Below, one piece after another: positions 52,234-64,000 of a DNA stretch of 64,000 nucleotides (position 1 is its first letter; each line of letters starts with the position of its first letter). The stretch is from Azadirachta indica (Eukaryota; Streptophyta; Magnoliopsida; Sapindales; Meliaceae): NCBI GenBank assembly GCA_022749755.1, contig CM040446.1, forward strand, positions 9,324,367 through 9,388,366. Direction: 5' to 3'. The notes beneath the pieces were generated by a model. It did not search any database. It was not told where the DNA came from and saw only the letters and a program-made list of their open reading frames with translations. The position numbers and the translations under genes are program-made.

Positions 52234-52548
52234 TCACAAAATTTTTACACCTTTTTCATCTATTTCCGCCTTCAACTTCTTTGAATATTCTGTTATTTCC
52301 CTTTGTCTTCGCTTAATACAAAACTTGTTCATGTGATCATGCAAATGTTTTGTACCGTCTTTAGGTTGTGCTACCAATTTCATCTTACAAAGTTTACATA
52401 TTGCTTTTCTCTCCCCATTAACATCTATTCTGTCAACATATTCCCACACTACGGATCTAAACCTTCCCACGTTACTTGAAGCCCGCATATCATCTCTAAC
52501 ATTGGCACTTTCATCACTTGTTAATCCAAGTCGATCATTTGATGCCAT
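52234..52548 (-). pseudogene. hAT transposase N-terminus with BED zinc finger
   Basis: From MASNDRLGL at 52548, about 104 residues. The BED finger is recognisable: SVVWEYVDRI, then CKLCKMKL and HLHDHMNKFC give the C-x2-C...H-x3-5-H/C ligands. BED fingers bind the transposon ends. The frame stops after GVKIL, without the catalytic domain. Confidence 0.85.
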
Positions 52549-52557
52549 TTCTCTTAA

Positions 52558-52790
52558 AGAAACAACAGCCAAATCAGCAAGAAAATAACAAGAAAACAGC
52601 ATCCAAATTAGCAAGACAACAGCAAGTTAAATAGAAGAAAAAGCTGCGAAATCAGCAAAAAAAAAAGTAAGCAAAATAGCACCCAAATCAGCAAGAAAAC
52701 AGAATCCAAATCAACAAGAGAATAGCAGGTGAAACAGAAGTAAACAAGAGCGAAATTAGCAAGAAAACAGCAAGGGAAAAAAAAAATGGG
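52558..52790. repeat. Degenerate CAGCAAGAAAACAGCA minisatellite
   Basis: Repeated variants of ATCAGCAAGAAAACAGCATCCAA with irregular spacing lie directly upstream of the BED-finger start, in what would be the hAT 5' leader. Confidence 0.6.
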
Positions 52791-53161
52791 TAAGTAAATA
52801 CGTGTAATATAAAATTAATATATATGGCTCATTGTTGCATTCCTTTAACAATATTTTAAGTAATCCACTTAGGTTGATAGCTTAACTTGCTCTCAATATA
52901 CAAAATCAATGGCTATAAATTTAATGTATAACAAATTAAATAAGTTGGTGCACAAAAGTCAATGGAACAAATTATTGCATAATTTCTTATAAAATAATTG
53001 ATATATATAATATTTACCCACCTGATGATAATAATTGTACACAAAAAGTACACATACTTTATATGAGTTAACAATTGCATTACATGTATACAAGACTCAG
53101 ATCATGCAAGACTAATTACCATTACAAGACTAACATAAGCAATGGTTTTTAGGCATTAAAC

Positions 53162-53190
53162 TGCCCAGAAACAGCAGCTGCTTCTGGGCA
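53162..53190. other. Perfect 9-bp hairpin with palindromic loop
   Basis: TGCCCAGAA (53162-53170) pairs with TTCTGGGCA (53182-53190). The loop contains the palindrome GCAGCTGC. The surrounding 52800-53830 has no gene that I recognise. Confidence 0.6.
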
Positions 53191-53884
53191 ATACACAACT
53201 TTTACATATATATATAAACCAAATTTCCCTAGTTATACAGAAACACTAGTTTTATTTGAAGCCATTCCAATCATATCAAAACAACTTCAGATAAAAAAAT
53301 TATCGTAATTTCATTAATTCAAACTAGAAAAAAAGTCATCACTGTCTCTTTTACTACTTAAAAAGAAATTAATTAAAATTTCAAAAATGGTCAGGTAATC
53401 AATCATCAAGTCTCCAATGGCGTGAAAGTGCATCAAATCTTTGCAACTGAACAACTGGATCTAACCAACCTTTCGTATTTACTGTTTAACTACTGTTGCT
53501 TCTTTCTCAATACCATACCAGCAGCTTTCTGGTAAAACATTAGGTGATAATGGTGGTGAATTTAGAGGGGGTTGGCTTGCTACTTACAGAAACCATCCCC
53601 ACTTTCAACTCTTTAGAAACGGCAGCTTACAATGCAACATTTCAATTCTATATCTATTCGATTTATTTTTGTTGATCATTAGCAAAAACATTAACAACGA
53701 AGTCAACGAACCTTGTAAGAAATAAGAAACCGTAGATGCTGTCAACGATGGTGGTGTCCGATCAAACGCAGCCACAGCTAGCAGAGGGCTGCCACTGAAT
53801 AATTTTTTCAGCTTTTATATAATTTACACCCAACTGTTGCTCAAACTGCAGGTGCAAATGGGCGGGACAGGGCGAAATGTGTCA

Positions 53885-54323
53885 TGTTAGAATTTTTTAA
53901 CTGCAAGTGGCTCATGATCTTTCATCATTTTAATTGGGAACGTGTATTATACAGTTCTATCAGTTTTTGTGTAGTTCATTACATGTTCTAACAGTTGTTA
54001 CATGTGCTAACAGTTTCTGGCAATTAAATGGTTACACGTTCTGGCAGTTTCTGGTAGTTTTTTTTATGGTTTCTGTGATGGGTAGAGCCTATAAATACAG
54101 GTTTTCTCTTGATTAGGTCTCTAAGGCAACAATTTCTCTTTAAAAAATATACACCATCGTATAGAAATTGTAAGATTTAGAAGAACCATAAATTGGTAAT
54201 TTTTTATCACCAGATTGTAAAAGACGATAATGGCAGAAGGTATGTCTTCTGGGTTTAATTCTCCATTTGATCTATGCTATTGTGATTAGTAAAACATGTT
54301 AGATCGTATATGAAATTCTAATA
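53885..54323 (+). repeat. 5' LTR of the 54-60 kb copia element
   Basis: 439 bp, TGTTAGAATT...AATTCTAATA. Contains a TATA-like GCCTATAAATACAGG at 54088-54102 and short repeats of ACATGTTCTAACAGTT type that vary in number between the two LTRs. Confidence 0.92.
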
Positions 54324-54325
54324 TT

Positions 54326-54337
54326 TGGTATCAGAGC
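54326..54337 (+). other. Primer-binding site
   Basis: TGGTATCAGAGC, a perfect complement of the initiator tRNA-Met 3' end, two bases after the LTR. Confidence 0.95.
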
Positions 54338-54561
54338 CATTGTTATTGCCTCTACTTTGTTTTTTGTTAAAGGATTATTATTTAGAAAATTGAATTTATA
54401 GTCAAGTATTATTGATTAAAAATAATACTAGAAATTATTATGAAATCGGATTACTGGTTTGGGATTTGATTTGATGATTTTTGTTTTTTGAATCAAATAA
54501 GAGATAATTCATTTCTGTAATAAAAAAAAAAAATTGTTTGCTAGAGGTTGAAGACAATGTC

Positions 54562-54790
54562 ATATGACATGTCATCTGTTATATGCTAAATAATATGACA
54601 TGTCGTTTTTTGCATGATATTGGATGACATGTCATCCACTTATGTAAAATAATAAGACATGTCATTTTTGAAATGACTTAATATGACATGTAGCTTTTTA
54701 TTTGTGAAATCGTATGACATGTTATTTTCATTACTTTGGTAATATAACATGTAGTTTTCTGTATGCTATAGTAAATAATAACATGTAACT
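54562..54790 (+). repeat. Tandem repeat of palindromic GACATGTC in the copia leader
   Basis: Eight copies of ATGACATGTCAT or derivatives (about 54564, 54595, 54624, 54655, 54683, 54714, 54743, 54778), one every 30 bases or so. The first copies are perfect palindromes, and the later ones decay to AACATGTA. They lie between the primer-binding site and gag. Confidence 0.85.
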
Positions 54791-55330
54791 TATTTGGTTA
54801 TTTTGGGACATATAATTGAAATTCTGTCTTATTGTTTCATACAATTTATATAACCAATTTATGATTAAAATTAAATGTCTATGATCCATATAATTTTGAT
54901 TAATTAAGGATTAGTCACAGCATCTTTAATTATACAAAATTATATTTTAAGTATTTTAGGATCATGTATAAGAAATTGATATTACTTGTAATTAATCATA
55001 TTTAATATAATAAATTTTATCCCACAGGAACTTTTATTATATTTATATGATTAGTTACAATAAAATATCAAATTATTTTCTTAATTACCCACAGGAATTA
55101 GAAAAAAGATCATAATTTGATAGTTTTATTGTAAAGATTTATATATACATATATAAATATGAATATGTTTGAAGTAGAACTTTAGCCCACAGGCAAGTTT
55201 TATGTTCATTGATTCATATTTTACAACATGGTTTACATTGGCAAAACATGATATCTGTTTATTAGCCTCAATTCATATTATATATAAGCATGTATGTTTA
55301 ATTTATGCAGTTATACAATCTACAAATTGT

Positions 55331-58300
55331 TCTGATATCAAATGTGGCATTTCTGAGTTGAAAGGTGATAATTATAAAGTTTGGAAGGAAAGAATTCTCC
55401 TTCATTTAGGGTGGATGGACATTGACTATGCTATACAGAAAGACGAACCAATTATTACCAAAATTAGCAGTCAAGCTAAAATTGCTCTTTATGAATGATG
55501 GGAGCGATCTAATTGCTTAAGTATGATGTTCATAAAATCCAAAATTTTTGCTAGTATTCGGAGTTCAGTCGATCAGCATGATAATGTAAAGAAATTATTG
55601 AAGGTAATTGATGAACAATTTGAGACTTCAGATAAAGCACTTGCTAGCACCCTAATTATGAAGTTTTCATCTATGAGGCTCACTAATGTTAGAGGTGTGT
55701 GTGAGTACATTACGCAAATGAGGGACATTGTGGCTCAGTTAAAAGCTTTTGAGGTTGAAATGTTTGAGTCTTTTCTTGTGCACTATATACTGAACACTCT
55801 TCCATAAGCATATGGACCCTTCAAAATCTCCTCTAACACGTATAAAGATAAATGGTTAATTAATGAACTATTGACCATGTGTGTTCAAGAAGAAGGAAGG
55901 CTAATAATGGAATTGGGTGAAAGTGGATTTATGGCAACATAAGGGAAGAACAAAGCGCAAGTCAAACAGAAAGGGAAAGGTAAAATACCTCCTCAACTAA
56001 AATTAAAAAGGAATCCAAGTGCTTCTTCTGCAAGAAGAAAAGACACATGAAGAAGGATTGTTCCAAGTTTCAGAAATGGCTTGAGAAGAAAGGTAATTCA
56101 ATCTCATTTGTTTGTTATGAATTTAATACAGTTAAAGCTAGTCACAACACATGGTGGATTGATTCTGGTTCTACAATCCATGTTGCAAATATCTTGCAGG
56201 GTATGCAAAACTTAAGGAAGCCAGTGGGTAGTGAGCAGTGCATCTATTCAGGAAACAAGATGTGTTCACATGTGGAGGCAATTGGAACATGTAGTTTAAT
56301 TGTAAGTAGTGGTTTTATTTTGAGTTTAAAAAAGACATTTTATATTCCAACTTTTTCTAGAAATTTAATATCTGTTTCAAGACTTGTACCGTTTGGTTAT
56401 TCCTTTAATTTTTCAGATACTTCTTTTAATTTATTTTACAAATCTGATTGTGTTGGGAATGCTACATTGTCTGATGGTCTTTTCTGTGTTAATTTACAAA
56501 ACAATGCCTCTTATGATGTGATGCATGTTCAAGCTGATATTAAACGATGTGTTATGAATGAAAATTCCTTTATCTTTTGGCACCGAAGATTAGAACATAT
56601 CTCTCTAGAAAGAATTAAAAGATTAATAAATGATGGAGTACTTAATACTTTAGACTACATAAAGGGAAAACAGACCAACAAGACAAAGAAAGGTGCCAAA
56701 ATGAGTTCAAATAAATTAGAGATTATACATTCAGATATTTGTAGTCCAGACATGGACTCGTATGGTCAGAAATACTTCATCTCTTTTATAGATGATTACT
56801 CACGATATATGTATCTCTACTTGCTTAAGAATAAAAATGAAGCACTAAATGTTTTTAAAGTTTTCAAAACCAAAGTAAAGAAACAATGCGGAAAGCAAAC
56901 TAAGATTGTGAGAACAGACAGAGGTGAAGAATATTCTGGTAGATATACTGAGGATGGACAAGTACTTAGTCCATTTGCCAAGTTTCTTCAAGAACAAGGG
57001 ATAGTTGCCCAATACACCATGCCTGGTTCTCCAGACCAGAATGGTGTAGCAGAAAGAAGAAATCGAACGTTAATGGACATGGTACGGAGTATGCTTAGTA
57101 GTTCTAAACTTCCTAAATCATTGTGGACTGAAGCTCTCAAGATGGCAGCGTATATATTGAACCGGGTTCCAACCAAGGCTGTGCCAAAAATGCCTTTTAA
57201 ATTATTTAAAGGTTAAAAACCGAGTTTATGACATGTACGCATTTGGGGATGTCCGTCTGAAGTTAGAGTCTATAATCCACAAGAAAAGAAACTAGACTCA
57301 AGGACCATTAGTGGATATTTTATTAGATATGCTGAAAAGTCTAAAGGGTACAGATTCTATTGTCTATCTTATACCATTAGGATTATGGAATCAAGAAATG
57401 CAAAATTTCTTAAAAATGACATAATTAGTGGAAATGATCAATTTCAGGATATTGTTTCTGAGAAAGATCATATTAATGCTCAGCCATCCACTTTAAGTGC
57501 TAATTGATTGTCATTCATAACTCCCCTCAAGTCCAACCTGGTGTTGAGCAACCAATCATTGAAATTCCACAAGTAACTGATAATCTAGAGATCAATATGT
57601 TCAAGAATTACCAGAAAATTTTGAACAAACAGTTGAACAATATATTCTTCAAGAAAATGTTGATATAACATTAAGGAGATCTACTAGAGCAAAGAAATCA
57701 GCAATTCCTATTGATTATGTTGTGTATCTACAAGAATCTGACTATAACATTGGAGCTGAAAATGATCTAGAAATATTTTCACAAGCTATGAGTTACAAAG
57801 AATCAAATTTATAGTACGATGCACTGAAAGATGAGATGATTTTTATGGCATCTAATAGAGTTTGGGATCTTTTGAGTTGCCTAATGGTGCAAAAGCCATA
57901 GGATGTAAATGGGTCTTTAAAACTAAGAAAGACTCATCAGGCAACATTGAGAGATACAAAGCAAGACTCGTTGCTAAATGATTCACTCAAAAGGAAGGAA
58001 TTGATTACAAAGAGACATTTTCTCTTGTATCCAAGAAAGATTCCTTTCGTATAATTATGGCATTAGTTGCACATTTTGACTTAGAATTGCAACGAATGGA
58101 TGTGAAAATGGCTTTTCTCAATGGAGATTTAGAGGAAGAGGTTTACATGAACCAACCAGAAGGATTTTTCTCTAGCAATAGCGAGCATTTGGTTTGCAAG
58201 CTAAAGAAATCCATATATGGCTTGAAAACAAGCCTCCCATCAATGGTATTTGAAATTTCATGATGTTATTTCTTCATTTGGTTTCGTAGAAAATATCATG

Positions 58301-59327
58301 GATCAATGTATATACCACAAGGTCAGTGGGAGCAAACTATGTTTCTTAATTCTATATGTGGATGACATTCTACTTGCATCTAATGAAAAGGTGTTGCTTT
58401 ATAAGGTGAAACAATTTCTCTCTAAAAATTTTGACATGAAGGATATGGGTGATGCATCTTATGTCATTGGTATTAAGATACATAGAGATAGATTTTGAGG
58501 TATTTTAGGTCTATCTCAAGAGACCTATATTAACAAAGTTTTAGAGAGATTTCGGATGAAAGATTGTTCACCAAGTATAGCACTTATTGTGAAAGGTGAT
58601 AGATTTAACTTGAACCAATGTTCAAGAATGATCTTGAAAGGGAACAAATGCTAAACATTCCGTTTGCTTCTGTTATTAGAAGTCTAATGTATGGTCAGGT
58701 CTGCAGACCTGACATTGCATTTGCTGTTAGAATGTTGGGAAGATATCAGAGTAATCTTGGTTTAGACCACTAGAGAGCTGCAAAGAAGGTGATAAGGTAC
58801 CTTCAAGGAACGAAGAATTATATGCTTATGTATAGACGAACAGATAATTTGGAGGTGACTGGATATTCAGATTCAGATTTCGCTGGCTGTGTTGATTCAC
58901 GAAAGTCAACATTTGGATACATTTTTATATTTGCCGGTGGAGCTATATCTTGGAGGAGTGCAAAGCAAACTTTGACTGCTACTTCTACTATAGAGGCTGA
59001 GTTCGTATCTTGTTTTGAGGCTACCTCGCATGGTGTTGGATGAAGAATTTCATATCTGGGCTTAAGATCGTGGATTCAATTTCTAGGCCATTAAAGATAT
59101 ATTGTGATAATTCAACTGCAGTTTTTATGACTAAAAATAATAAAAGTGGTAGTCGAAGCAAACATAGCGACATTAAGTATTTAGCCATAAGAGAACGTGT
59201 TAAAAATAAAACAGTGGTTATTGAGCACGTTAGCACTAAATTGATGATTGCTGATCCTTTGACAAAAGGCATGCCACCATTGAAATTTAAGGATCATGTT
59301 GATCGAATGGGACTTGGTTCCTTTTGA
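55331..59327 (+). pseudogene. Copia gag-pol polyprotein, lightly broken
   Basis: gag (55331-55990, stops at 55496, 55805 and 55940); a CCHC knuckle near 56020-56070 split by a frameshift; a long open part 56047-57216 with protease DSGST, the pre-integrase HRRLEH motif and integrase D-D-E residues ([19 protein letters not shown]); reverse transcriptase with MDVKMAFLNGDLEEE (58057-58263) and YVDDILLAS (58250-58498); RNase H with YSDSDFAG and TIEAEF (58789-59043) and its end (59040-59327). The order PR-INT-RT-RH proves copia. At least eight stops or shifts. Confidence 0.93.
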
Positions 59328-59610
59328 TATTTTTCGTTATAAGAACGAATGTTGATTGTAATGAAATTCTATTTATATTATGATATTTTCTCATATTTGA
59401 TTTTCAATTGTGTACACATTTATTAATTGAGAAATATCATTTATGTTTAGACCTAGAATAAACATAGGGTTTATTCATTATTAATATTGATAACTGTTTA
59501 AGAGACATAATGCATAGTGATACATGAAAGATAATACTCATTTATAGCGAACCTATCGCCATGATTTATATATTTTGTCTCTTATTATAGTAAATGATGA
59601 AATTATGAAT

Positions 59611-59622
59611 CAAGTGGGAGAA
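59611..59622 (+). other. Polypurine tract
   Basis: AAGTGGGAGAA directly before the 3' LTR. Confidence 0.8.
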
Positions 59623-60082
59623 TGTTAGAATTTTTTAACTGCAAGTGGCCCATGATCTTTCATCATTTTAAGTGGGAACGTATATTATACAGTTCTGTCA
59701 GTTTTTGTGCAGTTCATTACATGTTTTAACAGTTGTTACACGTTCTGATAGTTGTTACATGTTTTGGCAGTTTTTGACAATTAAATGGTTACACGTTCTG
59801 GCAGTTTCTGGCAGTTTTTTTTATGGTTTCTGTGATGGGCAGAGCGTATAAATACATGTTTTCTCTTGGTTAGGTCTCTAAATCAACAATTTCTCTTTAA
59901 GAAATATACACCATCGTATAGAAATTGTAAGGTTTAGAAGAACCATAAACCGGTAAATTTTCATCACCAGATTGTAAAAGACGACAATAGTAGGAGGTAT
60001 GTCTTTTGGGTTTAATTTTGTATTTGATCTATATGCTATTGTGATTAGTAAAACATGCTAGATCGTATATGAAATTCTAATA
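59623..60082 (+). repeat. 3' LTR of the 54-60 kb copia element
   Basis: 460 bp. The extra length over the 5' LTR comes mainly from an additional short repeat unit near 59720-59760. Both LTRs end TAATA, so the CA end was already changed before insertion. Confidence 0.92.
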
Positions 60083-60087
60083 TGTCA

Positions 60088-60825
60088 TCCCCAAACCGGC
60101 CCTCATTTCAGACTAGTTGGGTTTATAAACCCCGGACCCTACCCCAAATCCGTTTTAAGGGAAAAATTAAGTTTGGGGATGGGTTCGGGGAAATTTTTCA
60201 TCAATACTAACAACTACAAAAAAAAAGTGTTAATATTAAGGGTCTGTTTGATAGTAAAAAAAAAAAAATTAAGCGTTTATATACTTAACGCTTATAATTT
60301 TTAACACTTTTTCTTCCAATAATTTTTAAAAAGTATTTAATTATGTGGTTGACAACTTTTAAAAATATTTATAATATAATTTTAGTGTTAAATTAGGTGT
60401 TTAGATGTATAATTAGATAAATATTTTAATACTGAAAAATTATCAAAATAGACAGTATATATTTTAAAGTAATATATAAAATTAATATTTATATAGTGAT
60501 ATTTTTAATAAAAAAATAAATATTTTAAAAATAAAAATATATATATTTTTTTTATAAACATCTCCAAGAAATTAAATAAATTCTCTATGAAAGCAACTAT
60601 AATTTTTTTAACATTAATTATCTACTTATCATTAAAAAAATTAATAAATTATAAATATTATGAACACAAATAATATATCAATTTTAATAATTCAGTCATC
60701 TAAAAGGAAAAATATAACACAATTATATTCAAATATTAAATATAATCCATCATAATATATATATATATATATATATCTATTTTTGCCAACAGAAACGACA
60801 AGGACATTTACCTAAAACTGTTTTT
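60088..60825. other. hAT-like end sequence, then A+T-rich DNA
   Basis: 60088-60200 is rich in CCCC/GGGG (TTTGGGGATGGGTTCGGGG) and continues the sequence broken by the copia insertion. GGGTCTGTTTGATAG at 60240 resembles a hAT-type MITE end, but no partner end was found. A (TA)n run lies near 60756-60777. Confidence 0.45.
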
Positions 60826-61320
60826 TGAAAAATTAAGATCTGCAGCAACACCAGCTTTCTGGATTGTAGGGAGAACCAACTCATAGTTTTCTCTGTTGAT
60901 GTCCGTGGACAAAATCTGCAAAATCAAGAATAAAATGGCAAACTATTAGTGTGACCAAACTCAGAATTATTGTATTCTCTATATATGGAAAGTGGATCAG
61001 AAATGATAATAACCTTACCATAATTAGGGACAGCAAGAGGGACTAGCCTGTGTAAACACCAATTTCCATGGTGTTCTTCGTATTGATAAGTTCAATAGCA
61101 TGTTCAAGAACTGCCCTTCATCTGCAGGTGTTGTCATAATGTTCTTGTTTCCACCATTTTAGAATTCAGTTCAATCAATACTCCACACGCTCATATATAA
61201 AAGGCCCAGAAAGGAAAAAGAATCAGAAAACCAGGATGCCGACCATGGGTGCTTGGCAGTCAATTCTTTTAACTCTTTTATTGATGCAGGCTCTCTTGGG
61301 CACACAGCAGTCCCAAGAAT
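60826..61320 (-). pseudogene. Caffeoyl-CoA O-methyltransferase-like pseudogene fragment
   Basis: Three exon pieces on the minus strand. 61320 to about 61220 reads CPREPASIKELKELTAKHPW. 61140-61018 reads MTTPADEGQF and, after a frameshift, AIELINTKNTMEIGVYTG. 60915-60826 reads ILSTDINRENYELVLP and IQKAGVA. These are the conserved N-terminal half of CCoAOMT, including the start of the SAM-binding region. In the family the enzyme methylates caffeoyl-CoA to feruloyl-CoA for lignin. A TAG follows VYTG, the region between 61220 and 61140 is unrelated or intronic, and everything after about residue 130 is missing. A normal intron (GTAAGG to TTTGCAG) survives at 61017-60916, so this is not a retrocopy. 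Confidence 0.85.
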
Positions 61321-64000
61321 ACTGTATTCGAAAGAAAAAAAGCGCAATGCATAATTTCAACAACATAAAGGAAATAAAATGATTTCTTGGTGAATTCCTT
61401 TAGAATTATTCTTTTTCTTTTGGGGAAGGGGGAGGTGAGCTGAGAAGTTAAAGTTAGAATTAAAACTTGCAACATTTTTGTGCCAGTGAAATACCAGTCA
61501 AAACAGGATATGCCTGCAAATTATCCTCAAATACAACTTCTCGATGGTGCAACAGCAGCTTAATTATATGATGTCAACATCATCTACGACTTTACGATGT
61601 TGTTCGAGAGCCAATCATGTCTCTCGTACAGCCCTTGACCAGAAGTGCCTTTGAATAGAATCGGGTTTGTTTAATTTTTTTAGAAACTGATCCAAACCAA
61701 ATTAGAGTTTAATTTTTGAGACTCGAATTGAACTTTACCGAGTTGTAGAATCAAATTGAATCAAAATAAATTAGTTTGGTTCAGTTCCATTCAGTTTTAT
61801 AGTCCACTCTTTTAACTTTATCAGTTTTTTTTTTTTGAAAAAAATATATAATTGAATCTCTCATTTTTTAGAATAAATATCAAAAAATCACTTAAAATGA
61901 AAATATTTATCAATGAAATTCTTTTCGTTAAATTTTTATGTCTCTATTATGATAAAAAAGATATAATAATTATTGTAACTTAAAATTGAAACTAAAATTT
62001 AAAAAAATATCTTTATTTTTATATATAAGGATAAAATGGTTATTTTGATTTAAAAATAAATATAAAAATAAATTATATTTAAAAAAATAATTATATAATA
62101 AAATGACAAAAAAAACTCTAAACTCCATTTTCAATTTTTTTGTAGTCGCCACTACTTTTTATTTTCCTCTTCTTTTTTCTTTTCTTCTTCTATTCCTTCT
62201 TATTTCCATCTTCTTTTATTTTTTCATCTTCTTTCTATATCCTTCTTTTTTTTTTTTTCTCTTTTAATCCTCTTCTTTTTTTTTTTTGGTCTCTCTTTTG
62301 CTCTTCTTCTTTCTTTGGTAAAAATTGCCAAACACATAATAATCAATTTGGGATTAAGTAGGGCATTGTGTGAATTATAGTGATAAAAATGGAGTTGATA
62401 TAGGATTCAAAGTAGGTTTTGGACGGATTGAAGTAGTGTTGAGGAGTGAAGTTTCTTTAATTAATAATTTGGTTGATTGATTGAAATTGACTGATAATTT
62501 GACTTATTGATTGATTACATTAATGTATTAAATAGAGATTTTAGGCTCATTTGATTTATATTAAAAATTTTTTACTCTTTTAATCAATTGTTTAAAATTA
62601 AAATTAAAATAATCTATTTTTTTTCCTTTTGGTTTATTGTGCTTATATATTTTTTTTATATTTTATAGTTTATTTTTTTAAAAAACTTTAGATTTAGGAG
62701 AATATTTATATAAATTTATAAATTTATTCATCAATATAAGTAAACAAAATAGTTATATCATTATAGTGATCAAAGATAGTTAAGCTATAATAAAGATAGA
62801 AAACTCTAACAAAAGAGGTTTCATTGACAAATATTTTTATTTTGGATGGTTATTTGATACAAATGAAATTGCGCAACTATATAAATAAGAGGAGAAACTC
62901 ACACATAAGGCTGAAAACACTCAATTGCAGCATTTATATGATTTACTAAGCGTGCTGAGTGGACTGATTACAAGAGTTAGAGCCAAGACATTGCAAAGTG
63001 CCTTAAATAGACTAATTAAAAATGTGTGATTTAAATATAATTCAAGATACATGTCTTAAAGAATTAGACTCAGTAAAAATCATTTAAGTGATCGGAGTTC
63101 AAGAAGACTAATATGGAAATGTTCAAAAATTATAATTCATTTGTGTAATTTTCGAGAATCTTAAAATGACATAATCAGTTATGTCATACACGTACGACAT
63201 CATTGCTTATGTTATATATATATGACGTCATTACTTACATTTTCATGTTTGAAATTTGCAATTTTAAAAGTAAAAAAATTTGTATTTAATTTGTCAAATT
63301 GTTAAATGGGATCATTGGCTTAACTTTTGACATTTTTCCTTTGTATTTGCCTGTAAAAAGGCTTTCATTTTTGAAATGAAGAAAGTAATTTTAAGTGTTA
63401 AGTTATTTCTTACAAGTTCTTGTTCTTGAACTCTTCAAATTTAATTTCTTGTGGCGTTCAAAACAATCAAACTTATTATCTAAATTTTTAAGTGTTTTCT
63501 TAAGAATTCTTGGTGTGGCATTTGAGTATTCATAGTTTTGATTCTTATTTAGATAGGTATCGGGTCAAAACTCAATAAATTTGTATTTTGAGAAAATCTT
63601 GGATTTCGTTACTACATTCGGTATTAGATTTCGTCACATTATTGGCGAGGTTAGTATCACTAGTTGACATTTATTTTCCAAAAGGGAGTCAAACTGTCAT
63701 TCTCCTATTTTCTAAAGGATATTTTTATGTCCTTAACGTTTGTGAAAATTACAAAGAGGAAAAAGTTAGTAAAATTTACAAAAATTTCCCTTTTTCATGT
63801 GAATTTTACAAACTTTCTCTTTATTTATAATTTTTATAAACTTTAAAGACTTATGTGAAAATATCATTTTTTTTTCGAGTTGAGTTTTTAATTTAAGCCA
63901 AGCCTAGTCGATCGATTTAATTCGAATAAAAGTGAGCTTGTTATGATAACCGAATTAAATTGTTTGATTTGATTCGGTTGCACCTTTTTGCCTAGGCCTA
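61321..64000. other. A+T-rich DNA, no gene seen
   Basis: Contains a pyrimidine tract (62155-62320) and short TA runs near 63215-63230. Sequence at about 61650-61700 (GAATCGGGTTTGTTTAA) and the inverted CGGTTGCACC stretch at 63975-63990 could be two ends of one hAT-like element, but the match is weak. Short open stretches at 63588-63846 have no recognisable domain. Confidence 0.4.
62155..62320. repeat. CTT/T-rich pyrimidine tract
   Basis: About 165 bases of nearly pure C and T on the plus strand (TTCTTCTTC units and long T runs). Low complexity, no coding meaning. Confidence 0.75.

Larger units (their letters stand above)
50975..53850 (-). mobile_element. hAT transposon, internally deleted
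   Basis: The left end TAGGCGGCAATGGGG followed by G+C-rich CGGG/CCCACCCC subterminal repeats is typical of hAT ends. The transposase remains only as an N-terminal BED finger piece (52234-52548) and a C-terminal dimerisation piece (51861-52139), with the catalytic centre missing between them. The right end is not defined. G+C-rich sequence near 53855-53880, continued after the copia insertion at 60088, may be that end or the end of a second hAT element. Confidence 0.65.
53885..60082 (+). mobile_element. Ty1/copia retrotransposon, nearly full length
   Basis: Perfect 5-bp duplication TGTCA (53880-53884 and 60083-60087). LTRs 53885-54323 and 59623-60082 are close in sequence. In plus orientation come the primer-binding site, a 1 kb leader with tandem repeats, gag, protease, integrase, reverse transcriptase, RNase H and the polypurine tract. 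Several stops and frameshifts prevent translation of one polyprotein. It is the youngest-looking LTR element in the window. Confidence 0.95.

Noticed and set aside
55202..55498. Separate gene starting at 55202
   Set aside because: The part after about 55331 is copia gag (KGDNYKVWKERI-like). The upstream part is leader sequence.
1..64000. CRISPR arrays, bacterial operons, tRNA or rRNA genes, organelle DNA insertions
   Set aside because: None was seen. All repeats are explained by transposons or microsatellites, and the genes have plant-type introns.

Overview
The window is plant nuclear DNA, very A+T-rich and dominated by transposons. Introns have GT..AG borders, and the LTR elements are primed by initiator-tRNA-Met-type sites. 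The two readable genes, a flavin monooxygenase of the FMO1 type and a chloroplast peroxiredoxin Q, point to a eudicot. A woody eudicot such as Citrus is a guess that I cannot confirm.

Layout. 1-6235: an LTR retrotransposon on the minus strand, cut by the window edge. 6236-22500: gene-poor DNA with a 3.2 kb hAT-like element that carries a nested 1.06 kb element, four more non-autonomous elements with 9-bp target duplications (Mutator-like), a SINE with a 16-bp duplication, and simple repeats. 22.5-48.9 kb: a tandem array of three FMO1-like genes on the plus strand. Copy 1 (22635-24642) is intact. Copy 2 (27505-41875) is a pseudogene split by a solo LTR, a copia element and a gypsy chromovirus-type element, all in exons. 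Copy 3 (45778-48927) is a pseudogene with a hAT MITE, an antisense SINE and a 48-bp remnant of the same gypsy LTR.

48.9-50.7 kb: an intact four-exon PrxQ gene on the minus strand. 51-53.8 kb: an internally deleted hAT transposon (BED finger and hATC dimerisation piece). 53885-60082: a nearly full-length copia element on the plus strand, landed in hAT-like sequence. 60.8-61.3 kb: a broken caffeoyl-CoA O-methyltransferase-like gene on the minus strand. The rest to 64 kb is A+T-rich with no gene seen.

Only two genes look functional: the FMO1-like gene (by homology, N-hydroxylation of pipecolate in systemic immunity) and PrxQ (chloroplast thiol peroxidase). I see no new multi-gene system. The most unusual features are the transposon record written into the FMO1 array, where paralogous empty sites prove several insertions, and a 1.84 kb almost fully palindromic element at 16.9-18.7 kb.
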